Numbered from the stretch's first letter, positions 9,501 through 16,122 are shown. The stretch is 22,054 nucleotides of DNA from Pseudomonadota bacterium (GCA_023454395.1 JAEYFY010000402.1:1-22054), one strand, 5' to 3'. Notes: a model not told the origin generated them from the sequence alone. Numbers and translations are program-made.

Positions 9501-9562
9501 CGCGATCAGGTATGCCCGCACCGGGAAGAACGTTCCGATTAGGTGTTACTGCACAATTTTAA
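6512..9562 (+). CDS. TonB-dependent outer-membrane receptor, hemophilin/heme receptor (HphR type)
   Basis: At 1016 aa it is large for a TonB-dependent receptor. A signal peptide (to about residue 29, FYLQA) is followed by a TonB-box-like HIQVS segment and a plug domain at about 55-185 (LDPNIRGVQGQGRIPVTVDG, IEKGPS, GIGGGIAVKTL). A 22-strand-type barrel ends ...RTFRLGVTAQF with terminal Phe. The segment YTEQLRLPNLFEDTSGFSG matches the receptor block that reads FRxP in many heme receptors. Two Cys (about 869 and 888) probably form a loop disulphide. A charged insertion of about 170 aa (about 540-710) should be extracellular and may dock the heme-loaded hemophilin. Spacing to slam (41 bp) and tonB (27 bp) indicates one transcript. 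The heme/hemophilin ligand is inferred from context; hemoglobin or transferrin binding is the alternative. Confidence 0.88.
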   Translation: MHIMLFRKRKIVSIFVSLSLFSPCFYLQAKEDKTDLGHIQVSDNKEKDKQGYAQVYEKDVSNVYLGKELLERYQGVSPADLLKSAIGVYSGEARNGGALDPNIRGVQGQGRIPVTVDGTEQAITVYRGYSGASNRNYIDSNLISSIYIEKGPSLTPDMKTGIGGGIAVKTLDIRDIVPIGDSFGINFKGDISNNSTRYKEVYLDMLGDYRSYSHFYHEGIKIIDPALEITPQKNKDWSFHDHSFRLGVGFEKEKFNLLFAYALREKGNYLAGKKNTKAYLETDNMKSIHSNDYKVRLTPYVPFIAHIYRPGNEVPNTSSRNRSFLVKGTLFPESAHRFSINYRYTDLLFGDIMPLRLEWARYEKNLVTQWPLATINQQAGILTYQWKPEDKKTDLLLRLWGNLTSGHTNTRGGEPRRPMQVDYDNRFFDASQWDLKTNTHFIDTASLYQKNNRYGIDLSSIFKLSPQFSISFSSNYQFEKLNSDEIDVPEGLDFVTAGRGGQRHEVNLALSTDWKPLSWLAITAGGKYHYYHLTDTFLNNKRRNKVEGYEKSYSIRGHIIPYRRTLTAEEYLLYRAIHWIDVETLPEELKKNRNKPEFFEKIQNILRSTFVYPEYENLSPEIREKINNHYVMKVVLEMRTDDYMRDEQGNVQRKSLNVIPMKTEYTALIYNEHGELLKSKNILLNGYLDRNEKVPDPITGKLVNKYEMGVTNPIPIYLEDDQDVFAPEPSYQHGAFSPLVSATVYANDILRFYGRYTEQLRLPNLFEDTSGFSGSKARYYGFKLKPERAKSTEFGVVFDFTDWLNIERHADIKINYFHTNIENVFDRDSSWQIRQFEKQILEGLEVQARFDNGFIFMDTALVYSHKNKVCDKNAFNILDPSGFFHIKQCMTGGYPGGFLRTSIQPKYSVNLHLGTRWLDNKLEIGSRWLYSSEVENKDEKWLKEKLPDLMYGRNNNPMRWAKVFTVDAYINYQYSPNLSFEITGSNLLNEYYIDPLTRSGMPAPGRTFRLGVTAQF

Positions 9563-9589
9563 TTAAAAGAGAGTAAGGAGCTTTTATTT

Positions 9590-10384
9590 ATGTTGGCACT
9601 TTCTGTCAGGCATCCGCTTAATATTTATTATTGGTTAATAGGGATATCGTTAGTTTATATCACCATATTAAGTTGGGTGTTACGTTCACTTTCTATGACA
9701 GAAAGTGCGCACCATATTCATCAGCAACAAGAAAATACATTATCCGTTTACCAAGTGGTATTTTCACCTCCCCAACAATCGACAGTCGTACCAGAGGCTT
9801 TAGTGGAAACGGAACCTCAAGAAACGCCCGTTGTTTTACCAAGTGCCGAAAAAGGAGAGTTTGTTGAAGCACCCAAGAAAATACCTGAAAAACCCAAAGA
9901 AAAACCTATACCCATAAAACCAATCACACCAGTGAAAAAGCCAGTAGCACAAGAAAAAGTAGAGCCGTTAAAACAGACTGATTTAGAAAGCCAAATAGCG
10001 CAAATGACATCCGAAGCATCGGCAGAAAGCTTAACGCAACATACTGCAAGCTCGTTAGCAGGAAGAAGTCATGCATTAAGTGAAAATGGAATAGGGCAAG
10101 GTGAATCGGATAATCACTATATTAGTTCACTGCGTCGAGAAATAGAACGTCATAAACGTTATCCTTCACAAGCACGTCGTATGCAACATGAAGGTCAGGT
10201 AGTGGTGAGTTTTTCACTAACATCAGAGGGTGCGGTTTCAAGGATTGAGATAGAAAGTACTTCTGGTATTTCTTCTCTTGATAATGCGGCTATTGCTGCG
10301 GTTAAACGCGTAAAACCCATCGGCCCTAAACCCGAAAGCCTATTAAATCCTTTAGTTGTTTCATTAGATTTTCAACTAAATTAA
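9590..10384 (+). CDS. Dedicated TonB energy transducer
   Basis: This 264-aa protein has the TonB architecture. A single N-terminal membrane segment lies at about 14-33 (YYWLIGISLVYITILSWVL). A Pro/Lys-rich periplasmic spacer follows at about 90-125 (EKPKEKPIPIKPITPVKKP). The TonB C-terminal domain is at about 177-264, with the RYPSQARRMQHEGQVVVSFSL block and a SLDNAAIAAVKR helix. It lies 27 bp after the receptor gene with its own ribosome site (AAGGAG) and is the last gene before a strong terminator. No exbB or exbD is present, so it presumably uses the cell's general ExbBD. A locus-specific TonB suggests that the large receptor prefers this partner over the housekeeping TonB. Confidence 0.93.
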   Translation: MLALSVRHPLNIYYWLIGISLVYITILSWVLRSLSMTESAHHIHQQQENTLSVYQVVFSPPQQSTVVPEALVETEPQETPVVLPSAEKGEFVEAPKKIPEKPKEKPIPIKPITPVKKPVAQEKVEPLKQTDLESQIAQMTSEASAESLTQHTASSLAGRSHALSENGIGQGESDNHYISSLRREIERHKRYPSQARRMQHEGQVVVSFSLTSEGAVSRIEIESTSGISSLDNAAIAAVKRVKPIGPKPESLLNPLVVSLDFQLN

Positions 10385-10396
10385 TAGGATAGATAA

Positions 10397-10431
10397 AACA
10401 CCTAAAGCACAATGGCAATTTAGGTGTTTTT
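10397..10431. terminator. Bidirectional terminator between tonB and the Cry-like gene
   Basis: AACACCTAAA (10397-10406) pairs with TTTAGGTGTT (10419-10428), a 10-bp stem with a 12-nt loop. A T-run follows on the plus strand and A residues precede the stem, so it can work in both directions. It lies between convergent stops. Confidence 0.88.
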
Positions 10432-10445
10432 ATCAGAGTTAATTA

Positions 10446-12407
10446 TTAGAACAGCACCGTCATATCGGCTAATACTGTATTGGGATTAGAAAAGTGCAAA
10501 TGAAAATAGAGATTTGATTCATTTTCACGGGGAAATAAATATTCTAGTTCAAGCTGATAGGTACGAAAATAAGCTTTATTTCTTGTAATTGGATGATTAA
10601 GTAAAGGTGTTATTTTATAAACGATATTGTTCTGATTTAGGCCAAGAGAAAAGGCATTTGAAGCAATTAAAGCACCGCTAATGGCATCACCGGTTCTTAC
10701 TGAAATTAAAAGTGTTTGTTCACTTTCAGCAGCGCACTGTAATAACACCTTCATTTTTTGTGTATTATCTGTTTTTCCAATCGTTTCTTCTGATGGTAAG
10801 CAAAAATAGGCTTCTTTATTTAGCAAAATACAGTTTTTACCCACCAGCATATCACTATAACCAAATAGAGCTTTACTTAATTGCGTATCAAACCCATGAT
10901 TTAAATCCAATTCATAGCTTTTTTGTGGTATCGGTAAGTGGTTTTTAGTTTCTAGCGTAAGAGAAGCATAACCGTCATAAAAACGGAATATAGGCGCAGA
11001 TTCTATTAGCCGAGGGTCTGATTTAGTATTGCATTGTTCATCATTATGGTTGCTTAAATAAAGATTTATACCATTAAAACAGTAACCGGGAATATTCATA
11101 TAGTATTTATAATATCGATTACCTGCTCCAATGATAAAATGACCATTATTTACATCATCAAGCACCATATAGTCTAATTTACCCTCAAGGGCATTAGAAA
11201 TATAACGTACAGAAGGGAAAATTTGATCAGGCGATAAATATGACTTACTACTATCTGGCGTAAAAAAGATTTCTGTTTTTAATTCATCATTTTTATCACC
11301 GGTTACACCATAACAACCTTCATATTGATAACTATCTTTTACTTTTTCAATACTTAAATAATTGTGTTTAATACGAATAATGGTATTAGCATGAGAATAA
11401 GCTTCCATACTTTGCAACATAGATGTTCTATGTAAAATATCTTTGCCAATAGCGAAATAGGTATCGTAATAATTCAGATTGGGATAGTGACTATAATCAT
11501 TCCCATAAAGCTCTAAACTATTCCAATGAAATAATGGTGTATTAAATTCAATTTCAAAACTGTGCTTGACCCAAGATTGATAATAAGAAAGGCCAGAGGT
11601 ATAAAGACCTGATAAAAAAGTATTACATTTATTATAGTCATCTTGAAATACATTAGCCGTTTGTTTATAAATTGCAGAATGAATAGCCGTATTGAATTTA
11701 TCGATACTGTCTCTTAGGTTTTTTAAATTACTTTTAAAGTAGTCGTCTTCTAATTCAAGTTTATCTCTATTCGTTAAGATATCGCAATGTGCCGCAATAA
11801 AAAGGGCGCAACAGTGACAATAAAAAGGTAATCCCGCGGATTGCGCTAAATTTAATACTAAGGATTGTTGAGAAACGATGATAGCAATAACAGCATCAAA
11901 ATGGTTGAGTATTTGTTCCTGTAAACCTTTTTTTTGTTGAGTCGAATAATTCATTGTGAGATCAAGATAACGAGCAAATGAATCAGAAAATAACTGATAA
12001 GCGTTAGATATTACCTCTGTGGTGAATTTGATTGTCGCAACGTCATTCTCAGCGATTTTATTATCAATAATATGAGAGATATGTTCGATAATTTGCTTAG
12101 CTGATGATTCATTTTTCATATTTTTGTTCATTAGACCAAAGAGTGCAGCGGTGATTTTTGATAAAACATCACTGGCAACAGGCACTAAACCAATCATATG
12201 TCCCATCACAGTTTGACCTACAACCATTGGAGCATTTAACGGATCTTGCTCATTAAATCTATCAACAATCGTTGGCAATGTATTATCGTTGCGATTTATC
12301 ATATCTAGCATGCCATTTTTGAGATCTTGATAATTAATACTGATTAATGGTGTGGTTGCTGGTAATGATGATGGGCTAATTAGTATTTTTAACGGATTAA
12401 AATGCAT
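10446..12407 (-). CDS. Cry-like three-domain delta-endotoxin (putative insecticidal pore-forming toxin)
   Basis: The protein has 653 aa, the size of compact three-domain Cry toxins (about 630-650 aa). Residues about 60-250 form a helical bundle like Cry domain I. The central helix LPFYCHCCALFIAAHCD (193-209) aligns without gaps to the conserved Cry helix-5 pattern LPxYxxxxxLxxxxxxD, and DYFKSNLKNLRDSIDKFNTA (222-241) resembles the following helix. Residues about 290-540 are beta-rich (domain II region). KMKVLLQCAAESEQTLLISV (551-570) resembles the domain III YRVRxRYA block, and the terminal FSNPNTVLADMTVLF resembles the Cry domain end. There is no signal peptide and no long C-terminal crystal-forming half. 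AAGGAG lies 7 nt before the ATG. Two or three Cys in helix 5 are unusual. No separate PirA-type partner is seen. Host target unknown. Confidence 0.8.
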   Translation of the reverse strand: MHFNPLKILISPSSLPATTPLISINYQDLKNGMLDMINRNDNTLPTIVDRFNEQDPLNAPMVVGQTVMGHMIGLVPVASDVLSKITAALFGLMNKNMKNESSAKQIIEHISHIIDNKIAENDVATIKFTTEVISNAYQLFSDSFARYLDLTMNYSTQQKKGLQEQILNHFDAVIAIIVSQQSLVLNLAQSAGLPFYCHCCALFIAAHCDILTNRDKLELEDDYFKSNLKNLRDSIDKFNTAIHSAIYKQTANVFQDDYNKCNTFLSGLYTSGLSYYQSWVKHSFEIEFNTPLFHWNSLELYGNDYSHYPNLNYYDTYFAIGKDILHRTSMLQSMEAYSHANTIIRIKHNYLSIEKVKDSYQYEGCYGVTGDKNDELKTEIFFTPDSSKSYLSPDQIFPSVRYISNALEGKLDYMVLDDVNNGHFIIGAGNRYYKYYMNIPGYCFNGINLYLSNHNDEQCNTKSDPRLIESAPIFRFYDGYASLTLETKNHLPIPQKSYELDLNHGFDTQLSKALFGYSDMLVGKNCILLNKEAYFCLPSEETIGKTDNTQKMKVLLQCAAESEQTLLISVRTGDAISGALIASNAFSLGLNQNNIVYKITPLLNHPITRNKAYFRTYQLELEYLFPRENESNLYFHLHFSNPNTVLADMTVLF

Positions 12408-12422
12408 AATGAAGCTCCTTAT

Positions 12423-12599
12423 TTAAAAACTAATTCCATTTTTACGGTGTAATAATTGAATATTGTCCCTTATTTTTTTTATCGTTGATCCCCAACGGGA
12501 TTGATCATCATTAGGATCATTATTATCTATGTTTAGTCTCCAAAGCTGAGGATCGGACATCACGATAATATTGTAGTCTGTTGATTGTGTTGAACTCAT
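12423..12599 (-). CDS. 58-aa ORF resembling the N-terminus of a calcineurin-like phosphoesterase, probable remnant
   Basis: From the ATG at 12599 this encodes 58 aa; AAAGGAAA sits about 6 nt upstream, so I prefer it to an ATG 15 codons earlier that lacks a ribosome site. The segment YNIIVMSDPQLWRL (9-22), followed by DPNDDQSRW and a helix KKIRDNIQLLHRKNGISF, looks like the first strand and helix of metallophosphoesterases of the SDPQ type. The frame stops exactly where the next metal-binding block (an NGD motif) would be expected. Only 15 bp separate its stop from the Cry-like start, so the two are probably co-transcribed and translationally coupled. It could be a deletion remnant of a phosphoesterase gene that once preceded the toxin, or a small conserved peptide. 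The homology is read by eye and is not certain. Confidence 0.5.
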   Translation of the reverse strand: MSSTQSTDYNIIVMSDPQLWRLNIDNNDPNDDQSRWGSTIKKIRDNIQLLHRKNGISF

Positions 12600-12755
12600 C
12601 TTTATTTCCTTTCTTGTGTTGTTGTCCTCTCCTTTTTGCATCAAATTTTATATATTAACAATTTCATTTATTATCATTGGGTTATGGTAAATTAAACGTA
12701 TTTCATTTAGCAGGTATGATTAGGTTCTTAACTCTCATTTCATTAAGGTATGATG

Positions 12756-12818
12756 ATGTTTAGAAAGAGAGAGATAAAATTTATTATCTGTCTTAATCCG
12801 TGTTTTTTAATTTGGTGA
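12756..12818 (+). CDS. Possible 20-aa mini-ORF in the fepB leader region
   Basis: AAGG lies 7 nt upstream of the ATG at 12756, the last of three in-frame ATG codons. The peptide is basic at the start and hydrophobic after it (MFRKREIKFIICLNPCFLIW). Its stop is followed after 1 nt by a hairpin with a T-run. This could be a leader peptide or small membrane peptide, or chance. Confidence 0.2.
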   Translation: MFRKREIKFIICLNPCFLIW

Positions 12819-12819
12819 T

Positions 12820-12841
12820 AACACTATATAAAGTGTTTTTT
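12820..12841 (+). terminator. Terminator-like hairpin upstream of fepB
   Basis: AACACT (12820-12825) pairs with AGTGTT (12832-12837), loop ATATAA, followed by T residues to 12841. The stem is only 6 bp and AT-rich, so strength is doubtful. The Fur-like site and fepB lie downstream, which means it would not terminate a fepB transcript that starts near the Fur site. Confidence 0.4.
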
Positions 12842-12894
12842 GTGCGCTCATTCTCATTTTTCCTATCACAACCCCACAAATCCATGTTGTTAAT

Positions 12895-12913
12895 GATATT
12901 GATTATGATTAAC
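12895..12913 (+). promoter_or_regulatory. Fur box upstream of fepB
   Basis: GATATTGATTATGATTAAC matches 15 of 19 positions of the Fur consensus GATAATGATAATCATTATC. It ends about 54 bp before the fepB start, a suitable place to block the promoter when iron is plentiful. Repression of the Fep-type operon by Fe-Fur is the expected mode. Confidence 0.75.
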
Positions 12914-12967
12914 ATTAATAATTACGTTTATTATTTAAAGTAAAGATTATTTACTTGGAAAGTGGTC

Positions 12968-13927
12968 ATGTTTAAATCCGTTGTCTCTATTGCCTGTCTT
13001 TTTCTTTTTTCTTTTATTGTTAATACAGCAAATGCTTTTGATGTTGGCGCTGATAGCCAATCTTGGCCTCGTACTTTTACAAGTGTTGATGGCACTAAAA
13101 CCGAAATTAAAGCGAAACCACAACGTATTTTATCTGCATCGGTTTCTATCACCGGAACGCTTCTTGCAATGCAAGCTCCTGTGGTTGCAAGTTCAACGGC
13201 AGCCAATGGTCTGTTTTTTGCCCAATGGGATAAAGTAGCAAAAGAGAGAAATGTTGAAAAACTGTGGTCTGCGGGCAGTGTTTCATTAGAGATGGCTTAT
13301 CTTTATGCACCTGATTTAATCGTTGTTTCCGTAAATGGGGGAGATACGGTTTATCCTCAAGTTGAGCAATTTAAACAAATCGCGCCTACCATTGTTTTAG
13401 ATTACGGCAAACAGAGTTGGGAAAGCCTGGCTTTACAATTAGCACAAGCCACGGGACAAGAAAAAGAGACAGATACACTATTACAGCGTTTTGCAAATAT
13501 AGTAAAAGAGGGGAAAGATGCGCTACAACTACCAGAAGGTCAGGTCAATATTATCTCTTATTTTGGTGCTGGTACTGTTAACCCTGTTTCGCTAACCACC
13601 AGCCCTCACGCCGTATTATTACAACAACTCGGTTTTACCATTGAAAGCGCAGATCTCGCTTGGCAACCGAAAGATAAACCCGTTTCAGATTTTGTGTGGG
13701 CTCAATATGAGCATTTAACACAACTCACCGCACCCACAACGTTTCTATTAAGTGGAACCGCTAAAGAAGCCGATGTATTTATGGCTGATCCTATTCTTGC
13801 CAATTTACCTTCTATAAAAAATAAGCAGGTTTATGGTTTAGGCGCAAATTCATTTCGTATTGATTATTACAGCGCGCAAGAAATTATCAATGAGATGGTC
13901 GCGCGTTTTAGTAAACATAAGCAATAA
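12968..13927 (+). CDS. fepB: Periplasmic ferric-siderophore binding protein, FepB type
   Basis: The preferred start is ATG 12968, with GGAAA 6-7 nt upstream; a GTG two codons earlier would be too close to that site. This gives 319 aa with a signal peptide ending TANA (about residue 21). The mature protein tracks E. coli FepB block by block: SWPRTFTSVDGTKTEIKAKP, then QRILSASVSITGTLLAMQAP, WDKVAKERNVEKLW, PDLIVVSVNGGD, SWESLALQLAQATGQEKE, LLQQLGFT, and a C-terminal NKQVYGLGANSFRIDYYSAQ. FepB carries ferric enterobactin-type catecholates from the outer-membrane receptor to the FepDG permease. It is the first gene of a tight operon and lies behind a Fur box. Whether the native ligand is enterobactin or a related catecholate is open. 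Confidence 0.93.
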   Translation: MFKSVVSIACLFLFSFIVNTANAFDVGADSQSWPRTFTSVDGTKTEIKAKPQRILSASVSITGTLLAMQAPVVASSTAANGLFFAQWDKVAKERNVEKLWSAGSVSLEMAYLYAPDLIVVSVNGGDTVYPQVEQFKQIAPTIVLDYGKQSWESLALQLAQATGQEKETDTLLQRFANIVKEGKDALQLPEGQVNIISYFGAGTVNPVSLTTSPHAVLLQQLGFTIESADLAWQPKDKPVSDFVWAQYEHLTQLTAPTTFLLSGTAKEADVFMADPILANLPSIKNKQVYGLGANSFRIDYYSAQEIINEMVARFSKHKQ

Positions 13928-13930
13928 CGT

Positions 13931-14938
13931 ATGTTTACTTCTCACCACAACATAAAATGGGGAATAAGAGGCGCTATTTTCCTCTTGTTCTCTTTTGCAC
14001 TATTAAGCTTATTTGTAGGCAGCCGACATGTTTCTATGTACACGACATGGCAGGCTTTTATCGATTTTGATACGACAAATAGTGAGCACTTATTAGTGCG
14101 CTATCTACGTTTTCCTCGCACATTATTAGCGATAGTTATTGGCGTCGCATTAGGTGGAGCTGGAACATTAATGCAAGCTCTGACACGCAACCCACTTGCT
14201 GATCCCGGTTTGTTTGGCATTAATGCCGGAGCCATGGTTGCGATTGTCTCTTTAATTGCGCTAACGGGGATCACTGATGTCACTATTTACATGTGGTTTG
14301 GTTTATTAGGGGCTTTCTTCGCAGGTATTGGTGTTTATCTTCTTGGTGGGATAAGGCATGGGCTTAATCCTGTAAGAATGGTGCTTGCAGGTGTTGCTCT
14401 CTCAGTAGTTTTACTCGCTATCACACAGCTTGTTACGGTAAATAGTGATGAACGTGTTTTCGATCAATTCCGCCATTGGGTTGTGGGTTCATTGCAAGGA
14501 CGTAGCTTCGATGTGTTGTATCCAATTACTGTATTGGTGGTGATTGGAAGTGTGATTGCTTATTCACTTACTCGTTCATTAGATATCGTGACTTTAGGTG
14601 ATGATATTAGCCATGCGTTGGGAGCTAATCAAAAACGAGTTTGGTTGTTATCAGCTTTTGCCATCGTACTTCTTGCAGGAAGTGCAACTGCAGCGGTTGG
14701 ACCTATTAGCTTTTTAGGGTTAACCGCTCCTCATTTTGCTCGTCGTTTAGCCGGCGCTGAATATCGACGTATCTTACCGATGTCGATGTTGATTGGTGCA
14801 TTAGTGATGTTAGTCGCAGACTGCTTAGGGCGGTTAATCGGTACACCAGGGGAAATTAGCGTCGGTATTATGATCTCACTGATTGGTGGACCTTTCTTTA
14901 TCTATCTCGTTAAACGTTGGCGGATCATTACATTATGA
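13931..14938 (+). CDS. fepD: Ferric-siderophore ABC permease subunit, FepD type
   Basis: This 335-aa polytopic protein belongs to the FecCD permease family, with around nine to ten hydrophobic segments. Signature blocks are RYLRFPRTLLAIVIGVALGGAGTLMQALTRNPLADPGLFGINAGA (in pieces, about 57-100) and FLGLTAPHFARRLAG (about 264-278). The latter is the cytoplasmic loop that contacts the ATPase. Only 3 nt separate it from the fepB stop, and its last bases overlap the next gene, so translation is probably coupled. It forms the inner-membrane channel with FepG and moves the ferric siderophore from FepB into the cytoplasm. Length and motifs are normal. Confidence 0.94.
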   Translation: MFTSHHNIKWGIRGAIFLLFSFALLSLFVGSRHVSMYTTWQAFIDFDTTNSEHLLVRYLRFPRTLLAIVIGVALGGAGTLMQALTRNPLADPGLFGINAGAMVAIVSLIALTGITDVTIYMWFGLLGAFFAGIGVYLLGGIRHGLNPVRMVLAGVALSVVLLAITQLVTVNSDERVFDQFRHWVVGSLQGRSFDVLYPITVLVVIGSVIAYSLTRSLDIVTLGDDISHALGANQKRVWLLSAFAIVLLAGSATAAVGPISFLGLTAPHFARRLAGAEYRRILPMSMLIGALVMLVADCLGRLIGTPGEISVGIMISLIGGPFFIYLVKRWRIITL

Positions 14939-15975
14939 AACCTAAAAATAATGAGATTATCTGCCAATTGGGTACATGGTCTTGGATCTTCTCTCTAAAA
15001 GATATCATCATCGCCTTTATTTTGTTTTTATTGATGATTTCTCTCGCTTTTTTAGCCTTAACAACAGGTAAGTTTCCCATCGAATTTTCTACATTGATAG
15101 ATATTGTTGTTGGGCAATCAGAAGGTGGCATCAAAGAGAAAATCGTAATGGATATTCGCTTACCTCGTCTACTTACCGCAATGGGCGTTGGGGCTACATT
15201 AGGTATTTCAGGCGCTATTTTCCAGTCGATTTCTCGTAATGTTTTGGGTTCACCGGATGTTATTGGTTTTACAACAGGTGCAGCAACGGGGGCATTACTT
15301 CAAATCATTATTTTTAATGGCACGGTTGTGGATATCGCTATTTCTACGTTAATAGGTGGTATGGCAACAGCGTTAATTGTTTATCTGCTGTCATTAAAAA
15401 ATGGTGTTATGTCTGGTTACACCATGATTTTAGTCGGTATTGGCATCGGTGCCATTTTACATGCCTTTAATGGTTTATTGTTGGTAAAGGGCAATATTGA
15501 TAATGCCATTATGGCTAATCTCTGGCTTGCAGGTTCGCTAAATGCGCGTACTTGGCAACACGTTTATCCTACTTTTATTGGTTTACTGATCCTTGTTCCA
15601 CTTATCCTTTTTTATGCTAAGTCATTAACGTTAATGGAAATGGGAGATGACATGGCACAGCAATTGGGTGTCCATGTGGGTAGAGTAAGATGGGTGATGA
15701 TTTTTAGTGCCGTATTACTTGCCTCATTAGCAACAGCCAGCGCTGGGCCAATTGCCTTTGTTGCACTCGCTGCACCTCAATTAGTGATCAGATTAAGCCA
15801 GTCAGGAAAACTACCCATTGTAGGCTCTGCGTTAATGGGATCACTCCTTTTACTTTCTGCTGATGTGTTATCACAAAACCTACCCATCAATATTACGATG
15901 CCTGTTGGTTTAATGACGGGGGTTATTGGTGGGCTTTATTTGCTGTGGTTACTGACAAGAAAACAGAGAACTTAA
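14935..15975 (+). CDS. fepG: Ferric-siderophore ABC permease subunit, FepG type
   Basis: The ATG at 14935 overlaps the fepD stop in an ATGA arrangement and gives 346 aa; an upstream in-frame TTG at 14917 is unnecessary. It is a FecCD-family permease: MDIRLPRLLTAMGVGATLGISGAIFQSISRN followed by LGSPDVIGFTTGA (in pieces, about 70-115), and FVALAAPQLVIRLSQSGKLP (about 275-294), matching the equivalent block in E. coli FepG. Multiple hydrophobic helices span the protein. It pairs with FepD as a heterodimeric channel. After it the gene order departs from that of a simple fepBDGC run: a receptor gene is inserted before the ATPase gene. Confidence 0.93.
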   Translation: MKPKNNEIICQLGTWSWIFSLKDIIIAFILFLLMISLAFLALTTGKFPIEFSTLIDIVVGQSEGGIKEKIVMDIRLPRLLTAMGVGATLGISGAIFQSISRNVLGSPDVIGFTTGAATGALLQIIIFNGTVVDIAISTLIGGMATALIVYLLSLKNGVMSGYTMILVGIGIGAILHAFNGLLLVKGNIDNAIMANLWLAGSLNARTWQHVYPTFIGLLILVPLILFYAKSLTLMEMGDDMAQQLGVHVGRVRWVMIFSAVLLASLATASAGPIAFVALAAPQLVIRLSQSGKLPIVGSALMGSLLLLSADVLSQNLPINITMPVGLMTGVIGGLYLLWLLTRKQRT

Positions 15976-15990
15976 AATAATAATAAAGGA

Positions 15991-16004
15991 AGTAAATATT
16001 TACT
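15991..16004. repeat. Perfect 14-bp palindrome upstream of the siderophore receptor gene
   Basis: AGTAAATATTTACT is fully self-complementary and lies 16 bp after the fepG stop. It does not match the Fur consensus. It is a candidate operator for another regulator, or a short AT-rich palindrome arising by chance. Confidence 0.4.
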
Positions 16005-16020
16005 AACTTAAGGATGAGTC

Positions 16021-16080
16021 ATGAGATGGTCGCCAAAAAGACTAATTAAACATTTGGGATGTAATGAGGGTATTTTATAA
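16021..16080 (+). CDS. Possible 19-aa leader ORF before the siderophore receptor
   Basis: The ATG at 16021 is preceded by TTAAGGATGAGTC, giving an AAGGA site with about 6-nt spacing. The peptide is MRWSPKRLIKHLGCNEGIL, basic and short. It ends 42 nt before the receptor start. No homology is recognised. It may be a translated leader or chance. Confidence 0.25.
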   Translation: MRWSPKRLIKHLGCNEGIL

Positions 16081-16088
16081 ATCGTCTA

Positions 16089-16113
16089 ATGGCATGCTCT
16101 ATGGCATGAAAGG
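16089..16113 (+). promoter_or_regulatory. Repeat and hairpin next to the receptor ribosome site
   Basis: ATGGCATG occurs twice (16089-16096 and 16101-16108). CATGC (16093-16097) can pair with GCATG (16104-16108) to form a 5-bp hairpin immediately 5' of the AAAGG ribosome site (16109-16113). It could affect translation of the receptor or be an sRNA contact site. This is speculative. Confidence 0.35.
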
Positions 16114-16122
16114 TATAGACTT

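Larger units (their letters stand above)
12600..12967. promoter_or_regulatory. Shared divergent promoter region of the Cry-like operon and fep operon
   Basis: This 368-bp gene-poor interval drives the toxin operon leftward and fepB rightward. It contains a Fur-like site near fepB (12895-12913), a weaker AATGATAAT core on the minus strand near 12670-12680, a possible 20-codon ORF (12756-12818) and a terminator-like hairpin (12820-12841). I could not place promoter boxes with confidence. Confidence 0.6.

Noticed and set aside
10446..12407. PirB-type toxin
   Set aside because: PirB is shorter (about 440 aa) and is encoded beside pirA; here the protein is 653 aa with domain III-like blocks and no pirA is adjacent.
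12658..12685. Second Fur box near the toxin promoter
   Set aside because: Only the AATGATAAT core matches on the minus strand (about 11 of 19 overall); recorded as a weak hint, not as a site.
12931..13206. 91-aa minus-strand ORF across the fepB start
   Set aside because: Antisense to the FepB signal peptide and N-terminal domain; no ribosome site or homology.
14917..14937. Upstream TTG start for fepG
   Set aside because: The ATG at 14935 forms a standard ATGA overlap with the fepD stop; the six extra residues have no support.
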